The notes under the pieces: model-generated | The model's input: the letters and a program-made list of their open reading frames with translations, nothing else | Databases searched by the model: none | What the model was told of the DNA's origin: nothing | Translations under genes and position numbers: made by a program | In this document: piece by piece, positions 9,201 to 18,208 of the stretch | Layout: the number at the start of each line of letters is the position of its first letter | Position numbering within the stretch: the stretch's first letter is position 1 | Origin: Streptomyces sp. NRRL F-5135 | GTDB lineage: Bacteria > Actinomycetota > Actinomycetes > Streptomycetales > Streptomycetaceae | NCBI RefSeq assembly: GCF_000719775.1 | Contig: NZ_JOHR01000024.1 | Span: 53,128 to 117,127 of the forward strand | Reading direction: 5' to 3' | Length of the DNA stretch: 64,000 bases

Positions 9201-10596
9201 CCTGGACGAGCGGCTCGACCAGCTGGGTGCCGTACGGCTGGTGCCGCGTACCGACTGCGAACCCGACTACGGGACACCCGCCGGGCAGTGGCTGGAGAAG
9301 GTGATCGCAGCCCTCGGCGCGACAGTGGAGCCGGGCGGGGCGCGGAACACGGCACCGGGTACGGACGGCGCGGCGCGGACACCCACCGGGCCCTCGGCGC
9401 CGGCGTCCGCCACATCCGCCGCACCCGCCGGGTCTCCCACGGCTCCCCCCGCTCCCGCGTCGTCCTCGCCGTTTTCCAGGACCGCGCCGGTCACCGCCCG
9501 GCTCACCGGCAACCGCCTGCTCAGCCTTCCCGGGGCCGCCAAGGAAGTGCGCCGGTTCACCTTCGAGACCGGCGACGGCGGAACGCCCCTGGAGTACCGG
9601 GCCGGGGACGCGCTCGGGGTGCACCCCCGCACCTGCCCCGACCTCGTGGCCGAATGGCTCGCCGTGACGGGCCTCGACCCGGCGTCCGGGATCGAGCTGC
9701 CGGGCATCGGGGACGTCTCCCTCGGGGAGGCCCTGCACCGCCACCTGGACCTCGCCAAGGTCACCCCCGACCTGCTGCGGCTCATCGCGGACCACACCCG
9801 TGACCACAGGCTCAAGACGCTGCTGCGCCCCGACAACAAGGGCGAACTCGCGAAGTGGACCTGGGGCAGGCAGCCCGCCGACATCATCGCGGAGCACCCC
9901 GTCCGGGCCGGCGCGGCGCAGTGGGCGGCCACCCTCGACCGCCTCCGGCCGCGGCTGTACTCCATATGCTCCAGCCCGCTCACCGACCCCGGCCGGATCA
10001 GCCTGACCGTGTCCGTCGTCCGCTACGACAGCCGCCGGGGCGTCCCCCGCAAGGGCGTCGCCTCGGCGTTCCTCGCCGACGCGGAACCCGGCAGCCCGGT
10101 GCCCGTGCACGTCCGGCGCTCCGCCCACTTCCGGCCGCCCGCCGATCCCGCGACGCCCATGGTGATGGTGGGCCCCGGCACCGGCGTCGCCCCCTTCCTG
10201 GGGTTCCTGGACGAGCGGCGGGCCCGCGGCGACCGGGCCCCGAACTGGCTCTTCTTCGGCGAGCAGCGGCGGGCGACCGACTTCTACTACGCGGACGAGC
10301 TGGCCGCGCTGCACCGCGAGGGCACCCTGACCCGGCTGGACACGGCCTTCTCCCGCGACCAGCGCGCCAAGGTCTACGTACAGGACCGGATGCGCGAACA
10401 CGGGGCCCAGCTCTGGTCCTGGCTCCAGGACGGCGCGCACTTCTACGTCTGCGGCGACGGCTCGCGCATGGCCAAGGACGTGGACCGGGCGCTGCGTGAC
10501 ATCGCGGTGGCCCACGGCGGGCTGGACGAGGACGCGGCGGCCTCGTACGTCAAACAGCTGGCAGCGGACCGCCGCTACGCCCGCGACGTCTACTGA
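6226..10596 (+). CDS. Assimilatory nitrate reductase fused to a diflavin (sulfite-reductase-type) reductase
   Basis: The 1456-residue protein starts at GTG 6226 behind GAAAGAGG. Order: a 4Fe-4S domain with Cys18, 21, 25 and 58 (VCSYCGVGC...LCTKG); a molybdopterin bis-MGD oxidoreductase domain with the Mo-ligand motif NSRLCMASA; a molydopterin-binding domain ([19 protein letters not shown]); a Gly/Ala-rich linker; a flavodoxin domain from about residue 887 ([13 protein letters not shown]); and FAD/NADPH domains ([31 protein letters not shown]). It reduces nitrate to nitrite in the cytoplasm with electrons passing NAD(P)H-FAD-FMN-FeS-Mo in one chain. Nitrite reductase and transporter genes are not adjacent. 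Pro/Ala-rich linkers flank the flavodoxin domain. Confidence 0.9.
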   Translation: MTAPAPRPSTTDRVRTVCSYCGVGCGIVLDVATGPDGRRTVVKASGDKAHPANAGRLCTKGATSAEMLAAPGRLTRPLIRTDRGEAPASCAMEAAIEETARRLRAVVDEHGPDALAFYVSGQLTLEAQYLANKLAKGFVRTARIESNSRLCMASAGTGYKQSLGADGPPGSYEDFEHADVFLVTGSNMADCHPVLFLRLMERVKAGAKLIVVDPRRSATAAKADLFLQVRPGTDLALLNGLLHLLVENGHTDPDFIAEHTEGWADMPAFLQDYPPAEVARITGVPEADLRRAAQLIGAAGAWMSCWTMGLNQSTHGTWNTNALVNLHLATGAICRPGSGPFSLTGQPNAMGGREMGYMGPGLPGQRSVLVAEDRAFVEDLWGIAPGSLRADDPGRGTVEMFERMAAGDVKACWIMCTNPVASVANRKTVIEGLEAAEFVVTQDVFTDTETNAYADVVLPAALWAESEGVYVNSERSLTLSSRAVDPPGEAWPDWRIIARIACAMGYEDAFGYESAEEVFEEIKRAWNPKTGYDLRGVSYERLRRTPVQWPSAAEDGPDRNPVRYLNDGAGRPVVERPDGSRPRLVFPTASGRAVFHARPHLPAAELPDDDFPFVLNTGRVQHQWHTLTKSGKVSKLNKLNPGPFVEIHPEDARTLGIEEGDSVEVASRRGRAVLPAVPTDRVRPGNCFAPFHWNDLFGEYLSVNAVTNDAVDPDSFQPEFKMCAVSLTRLAARPGDGADAGRADARNAGAGASASADGTYRTGVAGATPASVNSVGSAAGGVAVLAELFGISAPAPPPLEEDERHYLSGFLTGIAAGAAGAPGTPVLPAHAPFAPERALWVNGVLAGMFSRVPGTATAAPGEGPEPGDGGTSRDGGTAGDGGRAPGREVVVLWASQTGNAEEVATAAARRLADDGRAARLLSMADSAPAALPRGADLLIVTSTFGDGDAPDNGSHFWEALSAPDVPRLDGVRYAVLALGDSSYDDFCGHGRRLDERLDQLGAVRLVPRTDCEPDYGTPAGQWLEKVIAALGATVEPGGARNTAPGTDGAARTPTGPSAPASATSAAPAGSPTAPPAPASSSPFSRTAPVTARLTGNRLLSLPGAAKEVRRFTFETGDGGTPLEYRAGDALGVHPRTCPDLVAEWLAVTGLDPASGIELPGIGDVSLGEALHRHLDLAKVTPDLLRLIADHTRDHRLKTLLRPDNKGELAKWTWGRQPADIIAEHPVRAGAAQWAATLDRLRPRLYSICSSPLTDPGRISLTVSVVRYDSRRGVPRKGVASAFLADAEPGSPVPVHVRRSAHFRPPADPATPMVMVGPGTGVAPFLGFLDERRARGDRAPNWLFFGEQRRATDFYYADELAALHREGTLTRLDTAFSRDQRAKVYVQDRMREHGAQLWSWLQDGAHFYVCGDGSRMAKDVDRALRDIAVAHGGLDEDAAASYVKQLAADRRYARDVY

Positions 10597-10773
10597 CCGC
10601 GACGGCGCCCGTCTCCGCCTTCCCTTTTCCACTCCCCCCGCATGGCCGAAAACGCATCCTTCGAACGGCCCTCTTGGGAACCGCTTTACCTCCTGCGGTA
10701 GTTCTGAGAGCGTTCAGCGCCACATCGTTCGACTCGTCGAACGACTCAAGCCCATGAAGGAGTGGACGCCACG

Positions 10774-11793
10774 ATGGTGTTCAAGAAACTGCTCGGAGCC
10801 CTCGGAGTGGGCGGCCCCTCGGTCGACACCGTGCTGGACGGTGGGCCGGCGGTACCGGGCGGCACGCTGTCCGGCCAGGTCCGCCTGCGCGGCGGCCAGG
10901 CCGACGCGCACATCGAGGAGATCACACTGGACCTGGTCGCCCGCGTCGAGGCCGAGGGCGAGGAGGGCGAGCACGAGGGCGCGGTGGTCTTCGACCGGGT
11001 CACGGTCGGCGGCGGCTTCCGGCTGTCCGAGGGCGCGGAACAGGTCGTCCCGTTCTCCCTGACCCTGCCGTGGGAGACGCCCGTGACCCAGCTGTACGGG
11101 CAGGCCCTGGGCGTGGTCCTCGGGGTGCGGACCGAACTGGAGGTGGCCGGGGCCCGGGACAAGGGCGACCTGGACCAGCTGGAGGTGGCCCCGCTGCCGG
11201 TGCAGGAGGCGGTCCTGGAGGCGTTCGGGCAGCTGGGCTGGGGCTTCAAATCGGCCGATCTGGAGCTCGGCCGCATCGGCGGCACCGGCCAGCGGCTCCC
11301 GTTCTACCAGGAGCTGGAGCTGACCCCGCCGGAGCGCTACGCGCACGCGGTGAACGAGATCGAGGTGACCTTCCTCGCCACGCCCACCGGCATGGAGGTC
11401 GTCATCGAGGCCGACAAGCGGGGCGGGTTCTTCTCCGAGGGGCACGACGTGCTCACCCGCTTCACGGTGGCGCACGACGACCTCCACCGGACGGACTGGA
11501 ACGCCCTGGTGGAGTCCTGGATCCAGCAGCTCGTCGAACGCCACGGCGCTCGCGGCGGCCACGGCTCGGCCCCGTACGGCCACCAGCCCTCGTACGAGGG
11601 CGGTCACTACGGCCACTCCGAGAAGCACCACGACGAGCACCGGCGTTCGGGCCCGAGCACCGGCGCCGTGGTGGCCGGGGTCGCCGCCGGTGTGGCGGTC
11701 GGCGTGGTCGGCGGGATGGTGGCGGCCGAGGTCGTGGACGAGATCGGCGACGCCTTCGAGGGTGACGACGAGGAGGAGGGCGAGGAGGGCTGA
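10774..11793 (+). CDS. Spo0M-like sporulation control protein
   Basis: The 339-residue protein starts at ATG 10774 (MVFKKLLGALGVGGPSVDTV), 11 bases after AAGGAG; the GTG at 10762 lies inside the RBS. The arrestin-like Spo0M domain covers about residues 1-250 (GGTLSGQVRLRGG, VPFSLTLPWETPVT, YQELELTPP). A His-rich linker follows (YGHSEKHHDEH). A hydrophobic Ala/Val/Gly segment (GAVVAGVAAGVAVGVVGG) and a fully acidic tail end the protein. In Bacillus, Spo0M affects sporulation and cell morphology; in Streptomyces homologues are common but the role is poorly known. It is monocistronic and ends at a strong bidirectional hairpin. Confidence 0.87.
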   Translation: MVFKKLLGALGVGGPSVDTVLDGGPAVPGGTLSGQVRLRGGQADAHIEEITLDLVARVEAEGEEGEHEGAVVFDRVTVGGGFRLSEGAEQVVPFSLTLPWETPVTQLYGQALGVVLGVRTELEVAGARDKGDLDQLEVAPLPVQEAVLEAFGQLGWGFKSADLELGRIGGTGQRLPFYQELELTPPERYAHAVNEIEVTFLATPTGMEVVIEADKRGGFFSEGHDVLTRFTVAHDDLHRTDWNALVESWIQQLVERHGARGGHGSAPYGHQPSYEGGHYGHSEKHHDEHRRSGPSTGAVVAGVAAGVAVGVVGGMVAAEVVDEIGDAFEGDDEEEGEEG

Positions 11794-11822
11794 CTCCTCC
11801 CCCTCCCGGGGTCTGGACAGCA

Positions 11823-11860
11823 GTCCGCCCGGACGGCCGTTTCCGGCCGGCCGGGCGGAC
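11823..11860. terminator. Bidirectional terminator between spo0M-like and lectin genes
   Basis: A 16-bp stem with one mismatch: GTCCGCCCGG/CCGGGCGGAC outside, CGGCCG pairs inside, and a TTTC loop. It lies between convergent genes. Confidence 0.8.
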
Positions 11861-11876
11861 GGGACGCGTACGGAGA

Positions 11877-12440
11877 TCAGCTGGCCGGCTCCCAGACGGG
11901 CAGCCAGACGTCATTGGCCGCCCCGCCCGACGTACACGTGTACTGGATCAGCGGGTTGTTCTGCCCGACGCCGCCCTTGACGTTCAGGCACTTCCCGTTG
12001 GACCTGACGACCAGCTGGTACCCCTTGCCCTTCGGCACGAACTTCCACTGCTCGTTGGCACCCGAGCCACATGTGTACTGGATGACCTCGGCGCCGTTCT
12101 CGTTCCCCCCGCCCCTGACGTTGAGGCACTTGCCGCTCCGTACGGACGCCAGCCGGTAGTAGCCGTTGCCCGTCGCGGTGGCGTCCCAGCGCTCGTTCGA
12201 TCCACCGGTCCAGGGGTACTGGATGACCGGCGCCCCGTTCTCGGTGCCACCGCCCTTGACGTTGGCGAGCTGGCCCGGGTCGGAGGCCAGTCGCAGGCTG
12301 AGCCGGTCCACCGTCACGGCCCTGGCCCCCGCGGCATGCTCCGGCTGGGCCGACGCGGCGGGTCCGGACGCGGACAGGGCCAGCGCCACTCCCATGACGG
12401 CGACGGACGTGGCGACCCAGTTCCGGTTCTTCGACGACAT
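11877..12440 (-). CDS. Secreted ricin-type beta-trefoil lectin-domain protein
   Basis: The 187-residue protein starts at ATG 12440 behind AGGAGG. A Sec signal peptide is present (KNRNWVATSVAVMGVALALSASGPAASA). The rest is one beta-trefoil of the RicinB_lectin_2 type, with three repeats built around CLNVRGGGNENGA...IQY and related QY/EQW motifs. No catalytic domain is attached, so it is a stand-alone carbohydrate-binding protein, probably for galactose- or arabinose-containing polymers as with CBM13. The GH43/CBM13 genes 6 kb away have a similar theme but are not in its operon. Confidence 0.85.
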   Translation of the reverse strand: MSSKNRNWVATSVAVMGVALALSASGPAASAQPEHAAGARAVTVDRLSLRLASDPGQLANVKGGGTENGAPVIQYPWTGGSNERWDATATGNGYYRLASVRSGKCLNVRGGGNENGAEVIQYTCGSGANEQWKFVPKGKGYQLVVRSNGKCLNVKGGVGQNNPLIQYTCTSGGAANDVWLPVWEPAS

Positions 12441-12716
12441 CGTTCCTCCTGGCGGCTGCTCACGGCCGGAACGTCCGGCCGGGGAGGACACTGCCGGGCC
12501 CTCGACGATCTTGGCGAGCCATCACGGGGCAAACAACTCCTTCGTGCCATTTGCGGCGATACGGACGTTCGAGTGCCCCGAACGCGGTTGCCGCTCCGGG
12601 CCTCTCCACTCACTCGGGCGGTGTACATGGCCCGCGGTTGACGCACCGGCATCGGGGCCGCGCGGCCGGGGAAGGACTGGCAGGACAACGGAATTCACCC
12701 GGCCGAGGAGGTGCGC

Positions 12717-14522
12717 ATGCGGATCCAGATCGGTCGACGCGGTACGGACACACGAGAGGGAGCGGACGAACCGTCCGGGCGGGACGGCACGACCGCCGGG
12801 CGGGGCCGGTCGCGGACCCCGGTGCCCGGACCGCGCGCGCCGCATACGCCGGACACCCGGCGCGGATGGTCCCGACCGCGCCGAACGGCCGGAGCGATCG
12901 GGAAGTTCGGGCCGGGCGACCGGTTCGCCGCGCTCCTGGCCTCGCCGTGGTGGCGTGGGGCGGCCGCCGTGGTGGCCGGAGCGCTGTCCGCCCTCGCGTT
13001 CCCCGAGCCGTCCTGGTGGTGGTTCGCGTATGTCTCGCTCGTGCCCTGGACGCTGCTCGTACGGACGGCGCCGACCGGCCGGCGGGCCGCGCTGGACGGC
13101 TGGCTGGGCGGCCTCGGCTTCATGGTCGCCGTGCATCACTGGCTGATACCGAGCCTCCATGTGTTCATCGTCGTGCTGGCCGCGCTGCTCGGGCTGTTGT
13201 GGGCACCGTGGGGGTGGCTGGTGCGTGCCGCGCTCGGCGGGTCTCCCTCCGCGCGCCGGGCCGCCGCCGCCCTCGTGGTACTGCCCTCGGGCTGGCTGAT
13301 GGTCGAGTTGGTCCGGTCCTGGCAGGGACTCGGCGGGCCGTGGGGCGTGATGGGCGCCAGCCAGTGGAGCGTGCCGCCCGCCCTTCGGCTGGCCTCCCTG
13401 GGCGGTGTCTGGCTGGTGAGCCTGCTGCTGGTCGCGGTGAACACCGCGTTCGCCGTGCTGATATCGGTCGCCCGGGCACGGGTCGTGGCGGCCGTGGGCC
13501 TCGCCCTGTGCGCGGTGGCCGCCGCCACCGCCTGGACCTGGGCGCCCCGGCCCGCGCCGGCCGGGCGGGTACGGATCGCGGTCGTCCAGCCGGGCGTCTT
13601 CGCCGGGCCGGACTCCGTCGAGCGCCGGTTCGCGCGCGGTGCCGAGCTGACGCGTGCGCTGCGCGGCCAGGACCTCGACCTGGTGGTCTGGGGCGAGAGC
13701 AGCGTCGGCGCCGATCTCACGGCCCGTCCGGACCTGGCGGCCCGGCTCGCCTCGCTCTCGCGTGCGGCCGGTGCCGGCATCCTGGTCAACGTGGACGCGC
13801 GCACCACGGACGCGGCGGGCCGGGGAGGCATCTTCAAGCGCTCCGTCCTGGTGGGCCCGGACGGCCCGACGGGGGATACCTACGACAAGATGCGACTGGT
13901 CCCCTTCGGGGAGTACATACCCGCCCGGACGGCACTGGGCTGGGTCACGTCGATGGGCAAGGCCGCGGGCGAGGACCGGCTGCGAGGCACAGGGCAGGTG
14001 GTCATGACACCACCGGGCGAGGACGCCGCCGGACCGCGGACCGGGACCGTGTTCGGCCCGCTGATCTGCTTCGAGACGGCGTTCCCGGACATGAGCAGGC
14101 AGTTGGTCAGGAACGGCGCGCGGGTGCTGGTGGCGCAGTCCTCGACCTCGTCGTTCCAGGGCAGTTGGGCACCGGAGCAGCACGCCTCGCTGGCCGCGCT
14201 GCGCGCGGCGGAGACCGGCCGTCCGATGGTGCACGCGACGCTCACGGGCGAGAGCGCGGCCTTCGGGCCGGAGGGCGAACGGGTGGGCACGCCGATCGGG
14301 ACGGAGCGCCGCGGAGCGGAGGTGTACACCGCTCCCCTGGCCCGCGGCACGACTCCGTACGTCCGGTTCGGCGACTGGCCGGTCCGTGGCGCACTCGCCG
14401 TGCTGGCCGTGTTCGGCGCGGTCGTGGGCGTCCGGTCCCTGACCCGCCCCTCGCCCGCACCGCGCGTACCGTCGACTCGCACCGTCCCCGCGGACGCCGC
14501 TGATCCCGGTTCGGGCGGATAA
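12717..14522 (+). CDS. lnt: Apolipoprotein N-acyltransferase
   Basis: The 601-residue protein starts at ATG 12717, 6 bases after GAGGAG; GTG 12711 touches the RBS. After a basic N-terminus of about 65 residues come several membrane segments (starting WWRGAAAVVAGALSALAF). A periplasmic-facing nitrilase-type domain follows with the Glu-Lys-Cys triad: Glu327 in VVWGESS, Lys391 in YDKMRLVPFGEY and Cys451 in PLICFETAFPD. A last membrane helix closes the protein. It N-acylates the lipid-modified cysteine of lipoproteins at the membrane. Lipoproteins in this window, such as the gene at 15200, are potential substrates. It reads as a single-gene unit. Confidence 0.92.
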   Translation: MRIQIGRRGTDTREGADEPSGRDGTTAGRGRSRTPVPGPRAPHTPDTRRGWSRPRRTAGAIGKFGPGDRFAALLASPWWRGAAAVVAGALSALAFPEPSWWWFAYVSLVPWTLLVRTAPTGRRAALDGWLGGLGFMVAVHHWLIPSLHVFIVVLAALLGLLWAPWGWLVRAALGGSPSARRAAAALVVLPSGWLMVELVRSWQGLGGPWGVMGASQWSVPPALRLASLGGVWLVSLLLVAVNTAFAVLISVARARVVAAVGLALCAVAAATAWTWAPRPAPAGRVRIAVVQPGVFAGPDSVERRFARGAELTRALRGQDLDLVVWGESSVGADLTARPDLAARLASLSRAAGAGILVNVDARTTDAAGRGGIFKRSVLVGPDGPTGDTYDKMRLVPFGEYIPARTALGWVTSMGKAAGEDRLRGTGQVVMTPPGEDAAGPRTGTVFGPLICFETAFPDMSRQLVRNGARVLVAQSSTSSFQGSWAPEQHASLAALRAAETGRPMVHATLTGESAAFGPEGERVGTPIGTERRGAEVYTAPLARGTTPYVRFGDWPVRGALAVLAVFGAVVGVRSLTRPSPAPRVPSTRTVPADAADPGSGG

Positions 14523-14563
14523 CGCCTGGCCGAACGGGTGACCCGTGCCGCAGGATGGCCGGC

Positions 14564-15082
14564 ATGACGACGATCGAACGTACCGAGCCCTCCACCGTCG
14601 CGGGCGAGCGCGCCATGCTGGAAGGCTGGCTGGACTACCACCGCGCGACCTTGGCGGCGAAATGCGCGGGGCTGTCCGACGCCCAGCTCCGGCAGACGTC
14701 CGTGCCACCGTCCGAGCTGAGCCTGCTGGGCCTCGTCCGGCACATGGCCGAGGTGGAGCGGGCCTGGTTCCGCCGAACCCTGGCCGACGAGGACGCCCCG
14801 CCCCTCTACTACGACGAGACCGACCGCGACGGTGACTTCCATGTGGGCGAGGACGCCACATGGGACGAGGCGTACGCGACCTGGCAGGCCGAGATCTCCC
14901 GTGCCCGGGAGCTGGCCGGCCCGCTGGACCTCGATGCCCTGGGCAAGGGGCGGCGCGAGCGGACCACCGGTGAGCCCTACAGCCTGCGCTGGATCTTCAC
15001 GCACATGATCGAGGAGTACGCCCGGCACAACGGCCACGCGGATCTCCTGCGGGAGCGCGTCGACGGCGCGACCGGCGACTGA
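14564..15082 (+). CDS. DinB-superfamily (DUF664) protein
   Basis: The 172-residue protein uses ATG 14564 (MTTIERTEPS) 9 bases after AGGA; ATG 14555 overlaps that RBS. The four-helix DinB fold shows in the patterns LGLVRHMAEVERAWFR and the histidine-rich C-terminal helix HMIEEYARHNGHADLLRE. These supply the three metal-binding His seen in the superfamily of mycothiol- or bacillithiol-dependent enzymes. In actinobacteria such proteins are thought to act as thiol-dependent transferases or isomerases. The substrate here is unknown. Confidence 0.85.
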   Translation: MTTIERTEPSTVAGERAMLEGWLDYHRATLAAKCAGLSDAQLRQTSVPPSELSLLGLVRHMAEVERAWFRRTLADEDAPPLYYDETDRDGDFHVGEDATWDEAYATWQAEISRARELAGPLDLDALGKGRRERTTGEPYSLRWIFTHMIEEYARHNGHADLLRERVDGATGD

Positions 15083-15199
15083 TCCACCGCTCGCGCGCGG
15101 GAGGCCGCCCCGGCGCCACGTTGACCACTGTCACCCGTCCGGACCAATACGAGCCCTTTTGCAGCCCCATCTCCCGTCCCGCCCACCAGAGTTGCGCGT

Positions 15200-15691
15200 G
15201 TGTACAAGACGACAAGCGCGGCATGGGTCCTGGTGGGGGTGACGGTCACGGCCGTCTCCGGATGCGTGGCCGTGGCGCCCGGCCCCACGCCGGAACCGGG
15301 CCCTCGTCCGGGGCTGACCGGTGCGGCCCCCCGGGCCGGGGACGCGAGGGGCACACGGATCGTTCAGTCGCCGGCGCGGGAGGCACTGGAGAGGATCGCG
15401 CCCGTCGCCGGAACACCGAGGCCGGCCCCCCGCGTTGCCCCCGAACCCCGCAGCCCCGCGCACGGCCGGACGAGCGGGCCCGGATACGGCTCCGGGCACC
15501 TGGCCGGGCGGCCCGCCGTGCCACTCCCCCGCCCGGGGAAGCCCTCCGAACGCCCCGCCCAGCGGCTCTCCCCCGTACCACCGGCGGTGGCCGCGCTCGC
15601 CACCGATGTGTGCGCGATCGGCGAGACATACGGCCGGTGGGGAGGAGAGAGCCTGTCGGACCGGGTCTGCCTGGACGTGTACGGGAGATGA
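15200..15691 (+). CDS. Small Pro/Arg-rich lipoprotein, function unknown
   Basis: The 163-residue protein starts at GTG 15200. The N-terminus MYKTTSAAWVLVGVTVTAVS ends in a lipobox with the lipidated Cys at residue 22 (VSGC). A long Pro/Arg/Gly-rich low-complexity linker follows. A short conserved-looking C-terminus reads VPPAVAALATDVCAIGETYG...DRVCLDVYG, with two cysteines that could pair. It is likely exported and lipid-anchored, with the C-terminal motif as the functional part. No family is recognised with certainty. A perfect hairpin follows 8 bases after the stop. Confidence 0.7.
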   Translation: MYKTTSAAWVLVGVTVTAVSGCVAVAPGPTPEPGPRPGLTGAAPRAGDARGTRIVQSPAREALERIAPVAGTPRPAPRVAPEPRSPAHGRTSGPGYGSGHLAGRPAVPLPRPGKPSERPAQRLSPVPPAVAALATDVCAIGETYGRWGGESLSDRVCLDVYGR

Positions 15692-15698
15692 GACCTCT

Positions 15699-15727
15699 CC
15701 CCGGCCTGCTCCCCCGGCAGGCCGGGG
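15699..15727 (+). terminator. Hairpin after the lipoprotein gene
   Basis: CCCCGGCCTGC and GCAGGCCGGGG form a perfect 11-bp stem with a 7-base loop. Confidence 0.75.
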
Positions 15728-15788
15728 GCGGACCGGGTCGGGCCACCGTTGTCCGCACCTCACGCGGTCCGGTGTGACCGGGGTTGAG

Positions 15789-15813
15789 CCCGGGGCCGGC
15801 AGGCGGCCCCGGG
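15789..15813 (-). terminator. Hairpin after the TPR-like gene
   Basis: CCCGGGGCC and GGCCCCGGG form a perfect 9-bp stem with a 7-base loop, 8 bases beyond the stop of the minus-strand gene. It forms a pair with the terminator of the convergent lipoprotein gene. Confidence 0.65.
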
Positions 15814-15820
15814 CCGGCGC

Positions 15821-16417
15821 TCACGTCTCCCGCAACCACCGCTCCAGCCGGTCGATCCCCGCCCGGACCCCGTGCCCGCACCCGGCGCCGCCCAGGGCGT
15901 CCGCCGCACGTCTCGCCCGGTCGAGGTGAACGCGCGCGGCGTCCGGCCGCTGAAGCTTCACGTAGTCCTCAGCCAGGTTGAGGTGGAGCGAGGGATACAG
16001 AGCGCGCAGCGCCTCCGACTCGGGGCCGGCCGCCCTTGGTCGCCTTCCTCCCGCCCCGTCCCCCGGACGGGCACCGTCCTCCGGGCCGATCGGGCCCATG
16101 CCCGCCGCCGCTCCCCCGTCCTCCGGGCCCGCACCGCCGTCACCCGCCGGTCCGTCGGCGGCGGTCAGCGCCCGAAGGTCCCAGGCCAATTCGTCCCCCG
16201 GGTCGTCCTGGGTGTCCGCCAGGTAGTGCGCGAGGGTGCAGCGGTGCAGCGCGTCCCCCGACTCACCGATCTCCGACCACAGTTCACCGAAGCGGTTGCG
16301 CGCCTCCTCGCGGTCACCGCCGTGGAGCAGGATGACCGCCTGCCCGATCCTGGTCATGACGGCGTCCGCCGACGCCTCCCGACGCTCCGCCACTGCCGCC
16401 TCCGCTCTCACCCACAC
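15821..16417 (-). CDS. Tetratricopeptide-like protein, unknown function
   Basis: Up to 198 residues from GTG 16417; ATG 16357 (MTRIGQAVILLHGGDREEARN) is an alternative start closer to the conserved part. Residues about 20-85 and 130-198 look like helical TPR pairs: GDREEARNRFGELWSEIG, then ALHRCTLAHYLADTQDDPGDE, then LHLNLAEDYVKLQRPDAARVHLDRAR. A 45-residue Gly/Pro/Ala-rich insertion lies between them. A role in protein-protein contacts is likely; nothing in the context names a partner. Confidence 0.68.
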   Translation of the reverse strand: MWVRAEAAVAERREASADAVMTRIGQAVILLHGGDREEARNRFGELWSEIGESGDALHRCTLAHYLADTQDDPGDELAWDLRALTAADGPAGDGGAGPEDGGAAAGMGPIGPEDGARPGDGAGGRRPRAAGPESEALRALYPSLHLNLAEDYVKLQRPDAARVHLDRARRAADALGGAGCGHGVRAGIDRLERWLRET

Positions 16418-16562
16418 CGTCCGGCCCGTCGCCGGTGCCCGCCGGAGCAGACGCTATCGGGCGGAGCGGGCGATCCACTTCAGGCTCGGGCCCGGCGACC
16501 GGCCCTGTCGGCCCCGAAGGGGCGGGACAGGACCGGCGGAAGCTCGCCGAAGCGGCCACCGG

Positions 16563-17246
16563 TCACCCGAGGTCGGGGATACGCCAGTCGATCGGCTCGT
16601 GTCCCTGCGCGGCGACCGCGTCGTTGATCTGCGTGAACGGCCGTGATCCGAAGAACTTCTTCGCCGACAGCGGCGAGGGGTGCGCACCCTTGACCACCAC
16701 ATGGCGCTCCGTGTCGATCAGCGGCAGCTTCTTCTGCGCGTACGCCCCCCACAGGACGAACACCGCCGGGTCGGGCCGCTCGGCCACCGCGCGGATCACC
16801 GCGTCGGTGAACTTCTCCCAGCCCTTCCCCTTGTGGGAGTTGGGCTCCGCCTCACGGACGGTCAGCACCGCGTTGAGCAACAGGACGCCCTGCTCGGCCC
16901 ACGGCATCAGATAGCCGTTGTCCGGCACCGGATGGCCGAGCTCCTCCTTCATCTCCTTGTAGATGTTCCGCAGCGAGGGAGGCGTCTTCACGCCCGGCCG
17001 GACCGAGAAGCACAGTCCGTGCCCCTGCCCCGCGCCGTGATAGGGGTCCTGCCCGAGGACGAGGACCTTCACCTTGCCGTAGGGAGTGGCGTCGAGCGCG
17101 GCGAAGACCTCCTCGCGCGGCGGATAGACCGGCCCCTTCGCCCGCTCCTCCTCGACGAAGTCGGTCAGCTCCTTGAAATAGGGCTTCTCCAGTTCATCGC
17201 CGAGGACGCCGCGCCAGGACTCGGGCAGCATGTCGGTGTCGGTCAC
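16563..17246 (-). CDS. ung: Uracil-DNA glycosylase
   Basis: The 227-residue protein starts at GTG 17246, 8 bases after GGAGG; an upstream in-frame start would overrun that RBS. Family 1 UNG motifs are complete: LVLGQDPYHGAGQGHGLCFSV with the catalytic Asp, LLLNAVLTV, FVLWGAYAQKK, and GAHPSPLSAKKFFG with the catalytic His and minor-groove loop. It removes uracil from DNA as the first step of base excision repair. The length and motif spacing are normal. It is transcribed alone or with the downstream TPR gene. Confidence 0.95.
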   Translation of the reverse strand: MTDTDMLPESWRGVLGDELEKPYFKELTDFVEEERAKGPVYPPREEVFAALDATPYGKVKVLVLGQDPYHGAGQGHGLCFSVRPGVKTPPSLRNIYKEMKEELGHPVPDNGYLMPWAEQGVLLLNAVLTVREAEPNSHKGKGWEKFTDAVIRAVAERPDPAVFVLWGAYAQKKLPLIDTERHVVVKGAHPSPLSAKKFFGSRPFTQINDAVAAQGHEPIDWRIPDLG

Positions 17247-17370
17247 GTCAACAACCTCCGGTAGCAATCACCTGTCTGCCACAGAACCTACCGGGGACCA
17301 CTGACAACGCCTCACGCGCTCGGACTCCGCCGCCCGCGGACCCGACGACGCGCGCCGTCGCCCGGCGCGC

Positions 17371-18141
17371 CTACACCACGCCCGCGTTGAGGAAGATCCC
17401 TCCGTCGATCACCATCGTCTGTCCGGTCGTCCACGCCGACTGTTCGGAGGTGAGGAACGCGACGGCACCCGAGATGTCCTCGGGCACCCCGAGCCGGCCC
17501 AGCGGGTACGCGCCCGCCACCTCCTCCTCGCGGCCCTCATACAGCGCCCGCGCGAACCTGGTCCTGACGACGGCGGGGGCCAGGGCGTTGACCCGTACCC
17601 CCGGCGCGAACTCGTGCGCCAGTTGCAGCGTCAGGTTGATCATGGCCGCCTTGCTCATTCCGTAGGCGCCGACGAACGGTGCCGCGGACAGGCCCGCGAC
17701 CGACGCGATGTTCACGATCGCGCCGCCGTGCTCCTTCTGCCAGGCCGCCCAGGTCCGCTGCGCGAAGCCGAGCGCGGAGAGGACGTTCGTCTCGTACACC
17801 TTGCGCGCCACGCCCAGGTCCAGCTCGGCGATCGGGCCGAAGACCGGGTTCGTTCCGGCGTTGTTGACGAGGAAGTCGACACGGCCGAACTCCGCCATGA
17901 CGCGGTCGACCGCCGCCGCCTGGTGCGCCTCGTCGTGCGCCTTCCCCGCCACCCCGATGACCCGGTCGGCCCCGAGCCGCCCGACGGCCTCCCGCAGGGC
18001 GTCCTCGTCACGTCCGGTGACGCACACCCGGTCGCCCCGCGCGACCAGAGCCTCGGCCACGCCGTAACCGATGCCCCGGCTCGCGCCGGTGACCAGGGCG
18101 ACCTTCCCGCTCTCCGGTACCCGCTCCACCATTCCCGTCAC
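17371..18141 (-). CDS. SDR-family oxidoreductase (FabG-like)
   Basis: A 256-residue classical short-chain dehydrogenase. The nucleotide-binding glycine motif is TGASRGIG, followed by VNNAGT, catalytic Ser in NIASVAG, and YGMSK supplying Tyr and Lys. The C-terminus ends in GQTMVIDGG, typical of 3-oxoacyl-ACP reductase-like SDRs. The substrate is unknown. It lies 67 bases downstream of a second SDR on the same strand, so the pair is probably an operon formed by duplication or acting on one pathway. The start may be ATG 18141 or ATG 18132. Confidence 0.87.
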   Translation of the reverse strand: MTGMVERVPESGKVALVTGASRGIGYGVAEALVARGDRVCVTGRDEDALREAVGRLGADRVIGVAGKAHDEAHQAAAVDRVMAEFGRVDFLVNNAGTNPVFGPIAELDLGVARKVYETNVLSALGFAQRTWAAWQKEHGGAIVNIASVAGLSAAPFVGAYGMSKAAMINLTLQLAHEFAPGVRVNALAPAVVRTRFARALYEGREEEVAGAYPLGRLGVPEDISGAVAFLTSEQSAWTTGQTMVIDGGIFLNAGVV

Positions 18142-18208
18142 TCCGTCACTCCCGCTCCGCCGTCTCCCACGCCTCGTCCGCCCCGTCGGCCCGGTGCCGG
18201 TCGCGGCC

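Noticed and set aside
5974..10632. Long minus-strand open frame (over 1500 codons) antisense to the nitrate reductase gene
   Set aside because: High GC makes the antisense frame open. It has no RBS or motif and lies against a gene with clear domains.
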